Origin: Thiocapsa rosea
Lineage (GTDB): Bacteria; Pseudomonadota; Gammaproteobacteria; Chromatiales; Chromatiaceae
Direction of reading: 5' to 3'
Length of the DNA: 64,000 nucleotides
Assembly (NCBI RefSeq): GCF_003634315.1
Contig: NZ_RBXL01000001.1
Location: 4,320,501-4,384,500, forward strand
Positions 1 to 8,919 of the stretch are shown piece after piece. A program made the translations under genes and the position numbers. Numbering within the stretch: position 1 is the stretch's first letter; each line of letters begins with the position of its first letter. The notes under the pieces are model-generated. The model did not search any database. It was not told the DNA's origin and saw nothing but the letters and a program-made list of their open reading frames with translations.

Positions 1-188
1 TGGTCCAGCACCTCGGCCGGGATGCCCGCGCGGCGAGCCCGTTCCAGGCCGAAGGCATCCGCGCGGTTGCTGATGACGGCGACGATCTCGAAGGCCCCGC
101 CGTCTGCCGCTTCGTCCATCAAGGCTTGCAGGTTGCTGCCGCTGCCCGAAATCAAGGCGACGACGCGCAGGCGTACGCCATCAGACAT
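1..188 (-). CDS. purN: Phosphoribosylglycinamide formyltransferase (GAR transformylase), N-terminal part
   Basis: PurN transfers a formyl group from 10-formyl-tetrahydrofolate to GAR, the third step of de novo purine synthesis, in the cytoplasm. The visible N-terminus runs [20 protein letters not shown], which contains the family's phosphate-binding SGSGSNL turn, followed by an AVISNR strand. The ATG at 188-186 lies inside the end of purM, and the two genes overlap by 8 bases (ATGTCTGA), the usual purM-purN arrangement that implies translational coupling. Only about 62 codons are present because the window ends inside the gene. Identification is firm from motif plus synteny. Confidence 0.93.
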   Translation of the reverse strand, partial: MSDGVRLRVVALISGSGSNLQALMDEAADGGAFEIVAVISNRADAFGLERARRAGIPAEVLD

Positions 189-1254
189 GCGCGGCCTCGC
201 CGACATAGCGCACCGACGAGGGTCCTTGACCCGCCTCGACCTGTCCAATCACCCGGGCATCCTCGCCGCCGGCGCGCAACAGCTCGAGCGCCTGATCCAA
301 ATCGGCTGCGTCGACGGCTACCACCATCCCGATCCCGCAGTTGAAGGTGCGCAGCATCTCGGCATCGTCGATGCCGCCCTTGGACTGGAGCCAATCGAAC
401 ACCGACGGGCGGGTCCAGCTCGCGACATCCAGGACGGCGCGCGTGTCGTCCGGCAGCACCCGCGGCAGATTCTCGGTCAGTCCGCCGCCCGTGATGTGGG
501 CGAGGGCGTGCACCCGGATGGCCCGGGTCAAGGGCAGAACCGACCTGACATAGATGCGAGTCGGTGCCAGCAGCCGCTCGCCGAGGCTGGCGCCGTCTAG
601 GTCCTCGCCGAGATCCGCGCCGCTGACCTCGATCACCTTGCGGATCAGCGAGTAGCCGTTGGAGTGCGGACCGGATGCGGCAAGACCGATTAGGAGGTCG
701 CCCGGTCGAACGCGGTCCGGGACGATGAGATCGTCCTTCTCCGCGATCCCGACACAGAAGCCGGCGAGGTCGTAGTCTCCGGGGCGATAGATACCCGGCA
801 TCTCGGCCGTCTCGCCGCCGGTCAAGGCGCAGCCGGCGAACTCGCAGCCGCGCGCGATGCCCGAGATGACGGACGCGGCGACCTCGACATCGAGCTGGCC
901 TGTGGCGTAATAGTCGAGAAAAAACAAGGGTTCGGCGCCGCTGACCAGGATGTCGTTCGCGCACATGGCGACCAGATCGATGCCGATGCTGTCGTGCCGA
1001 CCCAGCTCGATCGCGAGTTTGAGCTTGGTGCCCACGCCGTCCGTGCCCGAGACCAGCACGGGTTGCCGATAATCGGCGAGCGGGAGCTCGAAGAGCGCCC
1101 CGAATCCGCCCAAACCAGTGATGACGCCGGGTCGAGTGGTGGCGGCGGCAAGCGGTTTGATGCGCTCGACAAGCCGGGCGCCGGCGTCGATGTCGACACC
1201 GGCGTCGCGATAACTGAGGGATGGCGATGAGGGCGGGGCGGAATCCTGCGTCAC
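181..1254 (-). CDS. purM: Phosphoribosylformylglycinamidine cyclo-ligase (AIR synthetase)
   Basis: PurM closes the imidazole ring of AIR using ATP in purine biosynthesis. The 357-residue protein has the family signature blocks: [14 protein letters not shown] near the start, [12 protein letters not shown], the [18 protein letters not shown] block, [11 protein letters not shown], and [12 protein letters not shown], then THITGGG-like and FNCGIGM motifs in the C-terminal half. The frame stays open upstream, but the conserved protein begins at the GTG at 1254-1252 (VTQDSAPP); the upstream extension is low-complexity and not PurM-like. The gene overlaps purN and is divergent from the CDP-alcohol phosphatidyltransferase gene, as in many gammaproteobacteria. 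Length is normal for the family. Confidence 0.96.
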   Translation of the reverse strand: MTQDSAPPSSPSLSYRDAGVDIDAGARLVERIKPLAAATTRPGVITGLGGFGALFELPLADYRQPVLVSGTDGVGTKLKLAIELGRHDSIGIDLVAMCANDILVSGAEPLFFLDYYATGQLDVEVAASVISGIARGCEFAGCALTGGETAEMPGIYRPGDYDLAGFCVGIAEKDDLIVPDRVRPGDLLIGLAASGPHSNGYSLIRKVIEVSGADLGEDLDGASLGERLLAPTRIYVRSVLPLTRAIRVHALAHITGGGLTENLPRVLPDDTRAVLDVASWTRPSVFDWLQSKGGIDDAEMLRTFNCGIGMVVAVDAADLDQALELLRAGGEDARVIGQVEAGQGPSSVRYVGEAAHV

Positions 1255-1481
1255 GCTTTGGCTCCAAGGGAGGGTTCGGCCGTTTATTCTAGCAGTCCGG
1301 CCGGGCACGCAGTACGGGCGATGGACTTTGTCGGCGTCGCCGGGCGGGTCGATCGCAACGGCGAGGGTGCACCGCGGTAGGGCAGTAGGGCATTCGGCTT
1401 GGACAGGCGCCACAGACCCGGCTAGCATCAACCGCATAGGCATCAAGGTTTGGTGCCGCCCCCGGCGACCGGAGTCTGTGC

Positions 1482-2039
1482 GTGAAGCTCAGGGATATTC
1501 CAAACATCATCAGCGTCCTGCGACTTGTCGCGGTCGCACCCACTATGTATCTCCTCGCGGCCGGCGAATACGGCTGGGCCTTGGCATTGTTTGCCGCAGC
1601 CGGCGTGTCGGACGGCCTGGACGGCTATCTGGCGAAACGTTTCGACTGGCGTACGCGCTTGGGCGGGATTCTGGACCCGCTCGCCGACAAGGCATTGCTG
1701 GTCGGGTGTTTTCTGGTCCTGGGCTGGCAGGGGCTGGTTCCGGTCTGGCTCGTGATCGCCGTGATCCTGCGGGATCTCGTGATCGTAACGGGAGCAGTCG
1801 TCTACAACTATCGCGTCGAGGCGGTCGAGGCCGCGCCCTTGCCGATCAGTAAGCTCAACACCGTGCTCCAGATTGTGCTGGTGGTGATGGTCATCATGGC
1901 TGCGGGTCCGTTCCATCTGCCGGAAGTGTGGATCGAGACGATGATCTGGGCCTGTTTCGTGACCGTCGTCGTCAGCGGCGCGCAGTATGTGTGGATCTGG
2001 GGCCACAAGGCGCGGCAGCGCGGTTGGCGGGAGCATTGA
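1482..2039 (+). CDS. CDP-alcohol phosphatidyltransferase family membrane protein
   Basis: An integral membrane enzyme of 185 residues, probably a phospholipid-head-group transferase of the PgsA type. The catalytic CDP-alcohol phosphotransferase signature is visible at about residues 45-71: [11 protein letters not shown], then [10 protein letters not shown], giving the D-x2-DG...G-x3-D-x3-D acidic pattern that binds Mg and CDP. Five or so hydrophobic segments follow. The start is a GTG. In several gammaproteobacteria a gene of this family lies divergent from purM, as here. The true substrate (glycerol-3-phosphate or another alcohol) cannot be read from the sequence, so I do not call it pgsA. 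The next gene begins 17 bases after the stop. Confidence 0.85.
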   Translation: MKLRDIPNIISVLRLVAVAPTMYLLAAGEYGWALALFAAAGVSDGLDGYLAKRFDWRTRLGGILDPLADKALLVGCFLVLGWQGLVPVWLVIAVILRDLVIVTGAVVYNYRVEAVEAAPLPISKLNTVLQIVLVVMVIMAAGPFHLPEVWIETMIWACFVTVVVSGAQYVWIWGHKARQRGWREH

Positions 2040-2056
2040 TTGTACGGGAGGCTCGG

Positions 2057-3544
2057 TTGGCACCATCACTGCGGGTCGCACGGGTCGACATCGGCGGCTA
2101 TCGGCTGCCGACCGAGGAGCTTGTCGGGCTCGACGACCTGCATCGGGAGCTTCAGACCCTCATCCGCCGGCATCTGCCGGGTGTCGTCGCATCGGTCTTC
2201 GCCTTGCCCGTGCCCTGCGCCGACGGCAAGACGGTCGACTGGTACAGCGATCTTCCGGGCCAGCCGACGCGACTGACCGCCTTGCCGGCCGCGCGTCGTG
2301 CCGCCATGAAGGCCAAGCTCGAGGAACGGCTGGATGCCTTGCGCCGGCTCGCCGATGCGTTGCCGACGCGGGTGAAGGGCTCCGAGTCCATCGCCGCCAT
2401 CCTGCGTGCCGCGACCCGGTATCCGGACGACTCCCACGCCTATGTCATCGGCGACGAGCCCGTGCTCACGCTCTGGGGGTTCGTCTTGGTCGAGGAGCCC
2501 GGGCGTGGGCGTTCGAATGGCCCCGTCCTCGCCTCGGCCTCCGCGCCCGAGCCGCCCGTCCGGCGCCGCTTCCGATGGGGTTGGGCGGTCACGGTCGCGC
2601 TGATCCTTGGAGCCGGTCTCGCGGGCGGCGGCTGGCTCTGGCTCGACCGGCGCGAGGCGGACTCGCTCGCCGCGGAGCTGCAGGCCGCGCTGGATGCGGC
2701 CTGTGTCGGGCAAGATCGGCTCGGGGCGCTTGCGTTGCGGATCGACCGGCTTGATCCCGAGGGCGAGGGCTACGCCGAGCTGCGCGAGCGGATCGCGGCC
2801 GAGCAGGCCCGCTGTGCGGCGGCCGCATCGCTCGATCGCGAGGTGATCGCCGCCGACTGGGATTGCGCGCGGTTGAACGAGATTCGAGTGGATTTGGCCG
2901 GGTCGGACGAGAGCTCGCCGAGGTCCGGACCGGATCTCGATCGCGAGCCCTTTGCCGGCATCGTTGCGCGGCTCGACGAGCGTGTCGGTGTCTGCGAGAC
3001 CTCGGCGCAGGCGGCGGCGGAGCTGGAGCGTCGGCTCGGCAACTGTGCGGCGCTGGCCGAGCTGGGCAGCGCGATCGCTCTGCCTGAGTCCGAGCCGGCG
3101 TCCGAGGACGCACCGGACGAAACGCCTTGGCAACCGGTCCGGGAGCGCCTGGGTCGAGAGCTTGCAGGTTGCGCCGAGGCCGATCGACTCGTCGTCGCGC
3201 TTGATGCGGCACTGGGGGCTGACGACGGCGGATGTACGGCCCTGCTGAAGCTGGACCGCGAGTCGGCGGGGCTCGATGTCACCCGCGCACCGCTCGCGGC
3301 CCTGCGGGAGCGATTCGACGCCGAGTTGGCCCGCTGCGCCCGCGCCCAAACCTATCGTCAGAAGCTGGTGGATGCTCAAATGGACTGTGCCGCCTTGCGG
3401 ACACTCGATCGGGAGCTGACCGCCGAGGACGCCGAGCGCGAGCCGCTGCGTGCGATCCGCGGCAGGCTCGACGAGGCGCTGTTGCGCTGCGATACCCTGG
3501 AAAAACTGGAAGAGGCCGTCGGCGAGGGGCTCAAGCAACCATGA
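2057..3544 (+). CDS. SrfA-like membrane protein with periplasmic C-x16-C helical repeats (paralogue 1)
   Basis: A 495-residue protein of unknown function. Residues 1-150 form a domain shared with SrfA (next gene) and with the protein at 14004-16253: DWYSDLPGQ at 61-69 and YVIGDEPVLTLWGF at 129-142, about 68 residues apart in all three. One membrane helix follows at about 173-196, then a largely helical, probably periplasmic region built of repeats. In these, a cysteine after an Arg-rich helix is followed 17 residues later by a second cysteine (for example CETSAQAAAELERRLGNC and CARAQTYRQKLVDAQMDC). The longer open frame reaches back to 1928 inside the previous gene. I chose TTG at 2057 because GGGAGG sits five bases upstream. 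The stop overlaps the srfA start (ATGA), so the two are co-translated. Function unknown. Confidence 0.75.
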   Translation: MAPSLRVARVDIGGYRLPTEELVGLDDLHRELQTLIRRHLPGVVASVFALPVPCADGKTVDWYSDLPGQPTRLTALPAARRAAMKAKLEERLDALRRLADALPTRVKGSESIAAILRAATRYPDDSHAYVIGDEPVLTLWGFVLVEEPGRGRSNGPVLASASAPEPPVRRRFRWGWAVTVALILGAGLAGGGWLWLDRREADSLAAELQAALDAACVGQDRLGALALRIDRLDPEGEGYAELRERIAAEQARCAAAASLDREVIAADWDCARLNEIRVDLAGSDESSPRSGPDLDREPFAGIVARLDERVGVCETSAQAAAELERRLGNCAALAELGSAIALPESEPASEDAPDETPWQPVRERLGRELAGCAEADRLVVALDAALGADDGGCTALLKLDRESAGLDVTRAPLAALRERFDAELARCARAQTYRQKLVDAQMDCAALRTLDRELTAEDAEREPLRAIRGRLDEALLRCDTLEKLEEAVGEGLKQP

Positions 3545-5397
3545 TCGGACCTTTACTGCGCACCGGAACACTCACCGACTATCACCCGGTCGGCGCCGTC
3601 GGCCACCCGGTGTATCTCGCCGCGGCCCAACTGCGCGCCGCCTTGGCGCGTCGGCTCGGCCCGGATCTCGCCGACAGCTTCGCCATCCCGCAACGCAACG
3701 AGGACGGCGATACGCTGGATTGGTACGCACCGCGCCCGGGCCCGGTCGTGCCCTGGAGTGCCGCGAGCCCAGAGGAGCGACTCTCGGCCCAAAGCCAGCT
3801 CTTGGAGAACCGCACCCGGATCGACGCGCTTGCGCGCACCATGCAGGCCGATCCGGATCCCGAGCGTCATGTCTTCGCCCGGCTGCTCGCCCATGTCTTC
3901 AACTTTCCGGACGAGGATCACGTCTATCTGGTCGACGGCCGCCCGGTCATGAGCTTTTGGGGCTTTGTCCGCGATCGCGAGGCAGTCGGCTCGGACCCCT
4001 TGGTGAATCTGGGACGGTTTGCCGCCCCGCCGACGGAGTGGTCGCTCGACCTGACCGACGAGCCCGGGCAGGTCCGGAGTCCGGAACCGACCCCTCGCCG
4101 CGGTCTCCCTTGGTGGATCTGGTTTCCGCTCCTGCTGCTCGGGCTGGTGCTGCTGCTTTTCTTCCTGTTGCGCGGCTGCGTGCCCGACGCTTCGACGCCC
4201 TTCGCCGAGTGGGCCCCGGACTGGGTCCCGGACTGGGTTGCGGAGGAACTCACCCCGATTCTCGGAGAGCCGCCGGCCGATGATCCGCTCTTGCTCGACC
4301 CGGCGATTCGAGACGAGTCGGTCATTCGCGATGTGACGATTGATTCCGGACAGCTGCGGGACCGCACCCTGATCGAGCGCGACATCCGGAGCGACCGAAC
4401 GACCGACACCAGTTCCGTTTCGGTGACCGACCGGGACGTGGTGCTGGACGAGGCGGACGCCTCGGGGAGCGAATCGACGCGCCTGCTGGACGAGATCGAT
4501 AGCCTGTCTGAAGGGGCGTCGGTCTTGGACGAGACGATCGGAGCGGATGCGGGGGAGGGGACCGAGGGGCTGCCTTTGGCCCTCGACGAAGTGCTCGATC
4601 CAGATGCGGCCGAGACTGTGCCGATCGAGGGCGAGATTCCGGTCCCGGATGCCGAGTTGCCCTTGATCGACTCGCTCCCGAGCGACCTGCCCCCGGACGA
4701 TTCGGCCCCGATCGATCCCACCGGCGAAGCACCCCTACCGACCGACCTCGACGCGGATACCGGTATCGTCGATCCTGTGTTGGATCCCACGCTGTCCGAT
4801 CCGATTGCGGCCGAGGAGGGGTCTTCCGAGACGCCGTCTGGCCAGGATACCTCGGACGCCGTCTCCTCCGAAGAAGGTACCGAGCCGCCGACGGGGGAGG
4901 GCGAGCCGATCCCGGCGACGCCCGGTCTACCTGGCTCGACCGCAGGCGAATCCGAAGGCGCGCCCGGTGCGGTTCCGGGCACCGCATCACCCAAGCGCGG
5001 AGCAGCCGGACCCAGCACGACGCCCAGCGCGTCCACACCCGGCGGAACCCCGCAGGCGCTTGGTGGCCTGGCCAGCGGCTGGCGCACCGCCACCTCTCTG
5101 CAGGACCCCAAGACCGGCCTGCCGATCCAGATGGAATACCGCACCCAAGAGGGTCAGGGTCAATTGCGACTCAAGCGCCACGATGGCAGCGTCTGCCAAA
5201 GCGGTGCCGAGGCATCCGTGAAGGGCGAGCGTCTGGTGATCGACAGCAGCGGGGATATCCGCTGCGTCGACGGCACCAACTTCGGTCGGCCGAGCGTGGA
5301 GTGTGCGCCGGGCAAGGACGGCAAACCCGATTGCGTCGGCCGTTATCCCGGCGGCGGTACCTTCTCGATCGACGTGCAGGGCGCGACCGGTGAATGA
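3541..5397 (+). CDS. srfA: SrfA family protein (putative virulence-factor family)
   Basis: First member of an srfABC set; the names come from SsrB-regulated genes of Salmonella, whose molecular role is not established. The 618-residue protein has an N-terminal cytosolic domain (1-145) with DWYAPRPG at 60-67 and VYLVDGRPVMSFWGF at 128-142. A strongly hydrophobic helix follows at 190-210, then about 280 residues of acidic, Asp/Glu/Ser/Pro-rich linker. The C-terminal domain (about 515-618) is compact and contains four conserved-looking cysteines (VCQSG, IRCVDG, VECAPG, PDCVGR), presumably periplasmic. The ATG at 3541 overlaps the previous stop. A TAAACCGCG-type repeat follows three bases after the stop. 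The family assignment relies on the shared N-domain, the C-terminal Cys domain and the adjacency to srfB and srfC. Confidence 0.8.
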   Translation: MIGPLLRTGTLTDYHPVGAVGHPVYLAAAQLRAALARRLGPDLADSFAIPQRNEDGDTLDWYAPRPGPVVPWSAASPEERLSAQSQLLENRTRIDALARTMQADPDPERHVFARLLAHVFNFPDEDHVYLVDGRPVMSFWGFVRDREAVGSDPLVNLGRFAAPPTEWSLDLTDEPGQVRSPEPTPRRGLPWWIWFPLLLLGLVLLLFFLLRGCVPDASTPFAEWAPDWVPDWVAEELTPILGEPPADDPLLLDPAIRDESVIRDVTIDSGQLRDRTLIERDIRSDRTTDTSSVSVTDRDVVLDEADASGSESTRLLDEIDSLSEGASVLDETIGADAGEGTEGLPLALDEVLDPDAAETVPIEGEIPVPDAELPLIDSLPSDLPPDDSAPIDPTGEAPLPTDLDADTGIVDPVLDPTLSDPIAAEEGSSETPSGQDTSDAVSSEEGTEPPTGEGEPIPATPGLPGSTAGESEGAPGAVPGTASPKRGAAGPSTTPSASTPGGTPQALGGLASGWRTATSLQDPKTGLPIQMEYRTQEGQGQLRLKRHDGSVCQSGAEASVKGERLVIDSSGDIRCVDGTNFGRPSVECAPGKDGKPDCVGRYPGGGTFSIDVQGATGE

Positions 5398-5400
5398 GAC

Positions 5401-5485
5401 TAAACCGCGCTGGCTCCAACGGTCGTCAAGTCCGCCGAGGCCGACACCATCCAAAAACATCGCATTCCGCGCTGGGCGCGGTTTA
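5401..5485. repeat. TAAACCGCG terminal-inverted-repeat element, subfamily A, copy A1
   Basis: An 85-bp element bounded by TAAACCGCGC and GCGCGGTTTA. Its core matches the copies at 29941, 38672, 50820 and 55165 when read on the minus strand (block GGCGGACTTGACGACCG). It separates srfA from srfB, beginning three bases after the srfA stop and ending eleven bases before the srfB ATG. Confidence 0.85.
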
Positions 5486-5496
5486 GGTTATAGGCC

Positions 5497-8490
5497 ATGC
5501 TCGCGAGACTGGTGAATTTCGAAACCAAGGTGACGCTGATCGCCGACAGCGGCGTTCAGTTCCTCGACTTCGGCTTGACCCTCGCGTTGCGCAAGGCTCT
5601 GCCCGGCGAGTTCGTGGTGCAGGAGAGCAACCGCTCGCTCGCGCGCCTGCTCTATGACGAGCGCACCAACCAGCTCTACTGGCCCGACCGCCCCGGCATT
5701 CCTCTGAAGTCCCAACTGAGCGTGCCGGTCGACGACTCGGCCCGCCTGCTCGACGGTATCTGGCTGCCGGTACCCGTGCTGCGGCTGCACCCGCCGAGGC
5801 GCTTTGCGGCCGGTCCCGAGACCTGGGCGCGGTTGCGGCTCTTGGCCCTGTCCGCGGAGGAGGCCGCCGCGACCGATCACACCCATCGGCTCACCCTCGC
5901 CATCGACACCAATCTGCTGGCCGATGCCGAAGACCTGCGCTATCTGGCCCCGACCGAGGCCGATGTGGGCGCGGGCGCGGCCTTCGCCTTCGCGCACCGC
6001 GCGCACGAGATCGGCTGGTTCCCGGAGCTGCCCTGGGTGGCGGGCTGGATCCAGGAGGTCTTCGACGAGCGTGCCGGCCCGCGCCTGCGTCTGCCGCCCG
6101 AGGACGTGGAGGCTGAGCGCGAGCGTCTCGCCCACCATGCCCATTATCTCAACCTGCTCGCGGTGATCGGCGAGTCCGGCTGTATCCCCGAGATCAAGCT
6201 GCTCGGCAACAAGGCGACCGACGTGCAGCCGGCGGTGCCGGTCGACATGGTGCTGGACGTCGGCAACTCGCGCACCTGCGGCATCCTCATCGAGCAGCAC
6301 GCCAAGGAGGGCGACGTGCTCGGACGCCGTTACGAGCTGGAGCTGCGCGATCTGTCCCAGCCGCAGCACCGCTACAACGAGCCCTTCGAGAGCCGCGTCG
6401 AGCTCGCCCAGGCGACCTTCGGCAAGGAGCACTGGGCGCACAAGAGCGGACGCGCCGGGGCCTTCCTCTGGCCGACCATCGCCCGCGTCGGGCCGGAGGC
6501 CGCGCGCATGGCCGGGCGTCGCCGCGGTACCGAAGGGGCTACCGGCATCTCCAGCCCCAAGCGCTATCTCTGGGACGAGGACCGCTTCGACACCGGCTGG
6601 CGCTTCAACAGCGCCTTCGTGCGGACCGAGATCGAGCCGATGGCCACGGCCGCGCCCTTCTGCAATCTCATCAACGAGGTCGGCACGGCGCTCTACACCT
6701 TGCCCGAGGCCGACCGCATGCCGGTCTTCATGCCGCACTATTCGCGCAGCGCCATGATGATGTTCATGCTCGCCGAGGTCCTGACCCAGGCGCTCTGCCA
6801 GATCAACAGTCCGGCCCAGCGTCTGCGCATGCCCACGGCCGACCTGCCGCGGCATCTGCGCACGCTCATCCTGACCATCCCGCCCTCCATGCCCAAGCAG
6901 GAGCGCGATCTCTTCGCCGAGCGGATGCACCAAGCCGTCGGACTGGTCTGGAAGGCGTTCGGCTGGCACCCAGAGGACGCGCCGATCGAGGGGCCCGGCG
7001 CCGAGCTGGCCTGGCCCCCGTTCCCGACCATCGAGGTGCGCTGGGACGAGGCGACCTGCAGCCAGGCGGTCTATCTCTACAGCGAGATCCAGAACACCTT
7101 CGCCGGGCGCGCGGAGGAGCTGTTCGCGATGGCCGGGCGGGTCCGCGACGCCGAGACCGGGGGCAGAACCGCCGGAGAGGGGCCGCGCCTGCGCATCGCG
7201 ACCGTGGACATCGGCGGCGGCACCACGGATCTCGTCATCAACGACTATCGGCTCGAAGGCGGCCGCACGGGCGCCAATCGCACCATCGAGCCCGAGCAGC
7301 GCTTTCGCGACGGCTTCAAGGTCGCCGGCGACGACATCCTCCTCGAGGTCATCGGCGCGACCCTGGTGCCGGCCCTCAAGGAGGCCGTGACCGTCGCCGG
7401 GGTCGACGAGCCCGACGCGCTGCTGTCGCGCCTCATCGGCTCGGATCCCGTCGATGTCCAGGAGGGGATGCTCCGTCAGCAGTTGGCGCTGCAGGTGCTT
7501 TACCCGGCCGGGCTCGCGGTGCTCAAGGCGTACGAGCGGTTCGATCCGGTCCACGGCAGCGAGCCGCATACCCTCGCGCTCTCCGAGCTGGTCGCCGAGA
7601 TCAGTCCCGAGGGGCCGACCGACGCCGTCCTGGACTGGTTCGCCGGCGGCGTGCGCGACGCGACCGGCGGGACGGTCACCGGCTTTTCGCTGCTGGACTG
7701 CCCGGTCAGGCTTGATCTCGACCGCACCCATCAGTTGTTCATGGAGGAGCGCCTCGAGGTCACCCGTGCCGTGCGGTCCCTGTGCGAGATCGCGCACCTC
7801 TACGACTGCGACCTGCTTCTGCTGACCGGGCGCCCGTCGCGCCTGCCGGGTTTCCAGGCGCTGGTGCGGGCACTCCTGCCGTTGCCGCCGGATCGGATCA
7901 TCGCGATGCACGACTATCGCACCGGTGCCTGGTATCCCTTCAATCGACGCGGACGCATCGCCGACCCCAAGACCACGGCCGCGGTCGGCGCCATGCTCTG
8001 CCTGCTCGGGCAGGGTCGTCTGCCTAATTTCTCGTTCCGAGCCAACGCCTTCCGTCCCTATTCGACGATTCGCTATCTCGGCATGATCGACCGCAACCGG
8101 ATGATCAAGGCCGGCGATGTCTATTACAGCGACGTGGACCTCGACGATCCCGAGTACCAGTTGCCCGAGACCACCATCCCCATGACCGGGGTGATGCACA
8201 TCGGTTATCGTCAACTCGCCGCCGAGCGCTGGGGTGCGCAGCCGCTCTATCTGCTCGACTTCGCCGACGACGAGGTCCGCCGTCTGCTCTACACCCAAGG
8301 CGGCGTGCTCCAGGTGCGTTTGGAGCGGATGCGCGGGGTGAATGCCGAGCGGTTCCGAGTCGCCGCCGTAGAGCTGGAAGGCGGCCGTGCCTTCGGCCGC
8401 GGTGTCGTGGCCCTGAAGCTCAATACCTTGACCAGCATCGGGTTCGATCAGGACAGTTACTGGCTCGACAGCGGGTCGATTTTCAGGTGA
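5497..8490 (+). CDS. srfB: SrfB family protein, actin/Hsp70-fold ATPase-like
   Basis: A 997-residue soluble protein of the SrfB family (Salmonella srfABC). Two motifs of the actin-like ATPase superfamily are visible: a phosphate-1 motif LDVGNSRTCGILIE near residue 252 and a phosphate-2 motif VDIGGGTTDLVI near 570. LLLTGRPSRLPGFQ near 774 is a likely adenosine-motif region. About 250 residues precede the first ATPase motif and form a separate N-terminal domain. ATP binding is therefore well supported; polymerisation or chaperone activity is only a possibility. Its neighbours SrfA (membrane) and SrfC (P-loop NTPase) suggest a membrane-associated nucleotide-driven complex. The ATG at 5497 starts just beyond repeat A1. 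Family call confident, function unknown. Confidence 0.88.
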   Translation: MLARLVNFETKVTLIADSGVQFLDFGLTLALRKALPGEFVVQESNRSLARLLYDERTNQLYWPDRPGIPLKSQLSVPVDDSARLLDGIWLPVPVLRLHPPRRFAAGPETWARLRLLALSAEEAAATDHTHRLTLAIDTNLLADAEDLRYLAPTEADVGAGAAFAFAHRAHEIGWFPELPWVAGWIQEVFDERAGPRLRLPPEDVEAERERLAHHAHYLNLLAVIGESGCIPEIKLLGNKATDVQPAVPVDMVLDVGNSRTCGILIEQHAKEGDVLGRRYELELRDLSQPQHRYNEPFESRVELAQATFGKEHWAHKSGRAGAFLWPTIARVGPEAARMAGRRRGTEGATGISSPKRYLWDEDRFDTGWRFNSAFVRTEIEPMATAAPFCNLINEVGTALYTLPEADRMPVFMPHYSRSAMMMFMLAEVLTQALCQINSPAQRLRMPTADLPRHLRTLILTIPPSMPKQERDLFAERMHQAVGLVWKAFGWHPEDAPIEGPGAELAWPPFPTIEVRWDEATCSQAVYLYSEIQNTFAGRAEELFAMAGRVRDAETGGRTAGEGPRLRIATVDIGGGTTDLVINDYRLEGGRTGANRTIEPEQRFRDGFKVAGDDILLEVIGATLVPALKEAVTVAGVDEPDALLSRLIGSDPVDVQEGMLRQQLALQVLYPAGLAVLKAYERFDPVHGSEPHTLALSELVAEISPEGPTDAVLDWFAGGVRDATGGTVTGFSLLDCPVRLDLDRTHQLFMEERLEVTRAVRSLCEIAHLYDCDLLLLTGRPSRLPGFQALVRALLPLPPDRIIAMHDYRTGAWYPFNRRGRIADPKTTAAVGAMLCLLGQGRLPNFSFRANAFRPYSTIRYLGMIDRNRMIKAGDVYYSDVDLDDPEYQLPETTIPMTGVMHIGYRQLAAERWGAQPLYLLDFADDEVRRLLYTQGGVLQVRLERMRGVNAERFRVAAVELEGGRAFGRGVVALKLNTLTSIGFDQDSYWLDSGSIFR

Positions 8491-8550
8491 GCGCGGTCGC
8501 GGATCAGCGGGTGTTGCTCATCGATCCGCATATCGCCGATCGGATCGGTA

Positions 8551-8629
8551 GGGTGGACAAGCGCAGCGCAGTCCACCAGTGTCGGCGCGGGATTCGGTGG
8601 ACTTCGCTTTCGCTCGTCCACCCTACAGG
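8551..8629. repeat. GTAGGGTGGACAAGCG palindromic repeat (double unit)
   Basis: GTAGGGTGGACAAGCGCAGC opens the element; the inverted sequence CGCTCGTCCACCCTAC closes it, with inner GTCCACC and GGTGGAC arms. This is an interspersed gammaproteobacterial intergenic palindrome and lies between srfB and a small gene. A half copy recurs at about 24241-24264. Confidence 0.75.
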
Positions 8630-8637
8630 CCGGGCCC

Positions 8638-8802
8638 ATGTACAAGCTTGACTGCGTCGCGTTGAAGCGGCGTGGTGCCGATCATGTGGCCCGCTTGATG
8701 GCCGGCATGTCGACACAGGAGCAACTCGAATTTTGGCGCAAGCGGACCGAGCTCATGCGACTTCGACAGAAACAACAGCGCAAGCAGTCGTCAATGGGAT
8801 GA
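8638..8802 (+). CDS. Small basic hypothetical protein (54 aa)
   Basis: An open frame of 54 codons starting at ATG 8638, between srfB and srfC. It reads MYKLDCVALKRRGADHVARL, then MAGMSTQEQLEFWRKRTELM, and ends in a Gln/Lys/Arg-rich tail. The amphipathic pattern, with DCVALKRRGA followed by an MSTQEQLEFW helix and a basic end, resembles tiny proteins encoded beside toxin or other accessory genes in cyanobacteria and purple sulfur bacteria. No partner gene is adjacent here, so it may be a relict. No good ribosome-binding site is visible, and repeat units flank it on both sides, so it could have come with transferred DNA. It is not part of any srf operon that I know of. Confidence 0.5.
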   Translation: MYKLDCVALKRRGADHVARLMAGMSTQEQLEFWRKRTELMRLRQKQQRKQSSMG

Positions 8803-8830
8803 TTCAATGATCATGCTGATCAATGGGTTG

Positions 8831-8862
8831 TAGGATGGGTAGAGCGCAGCGAAACCCATCAA
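8831..8862. repeat. GTAGGATGGGTAGAGCGCAG palindromic repeat
   Basis: GTAGGATGGGTAGAGCGCAG followed by GAAACCCATC, the same palindrome family as at 33688-33723 and 59620-59820. It lies upstream of srfC. Confidence 0.75.
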
Positions 8863-8919
8863 GCCTCGGCGCGGGAGTTGACCAAGGATTTCATTGATGA
8901 TGAATCAAGCGAAGAGACC

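Noticed and set aside
1928-2056. Upstream extension of the first SrfA-like protein
   Set aside because: It lies inside the phosphatidyltransferase gene; TTG 2057 has a good GGGAGG site and the shared N-domain begins there.
5488-8298. Minus-strand open frame of 936 codons across srfB
   Set aside because: It mirrors the srfB codon pattern in high-GC DNA, has no motif and no start signal; the plus strand carries clear ATPase motifs.
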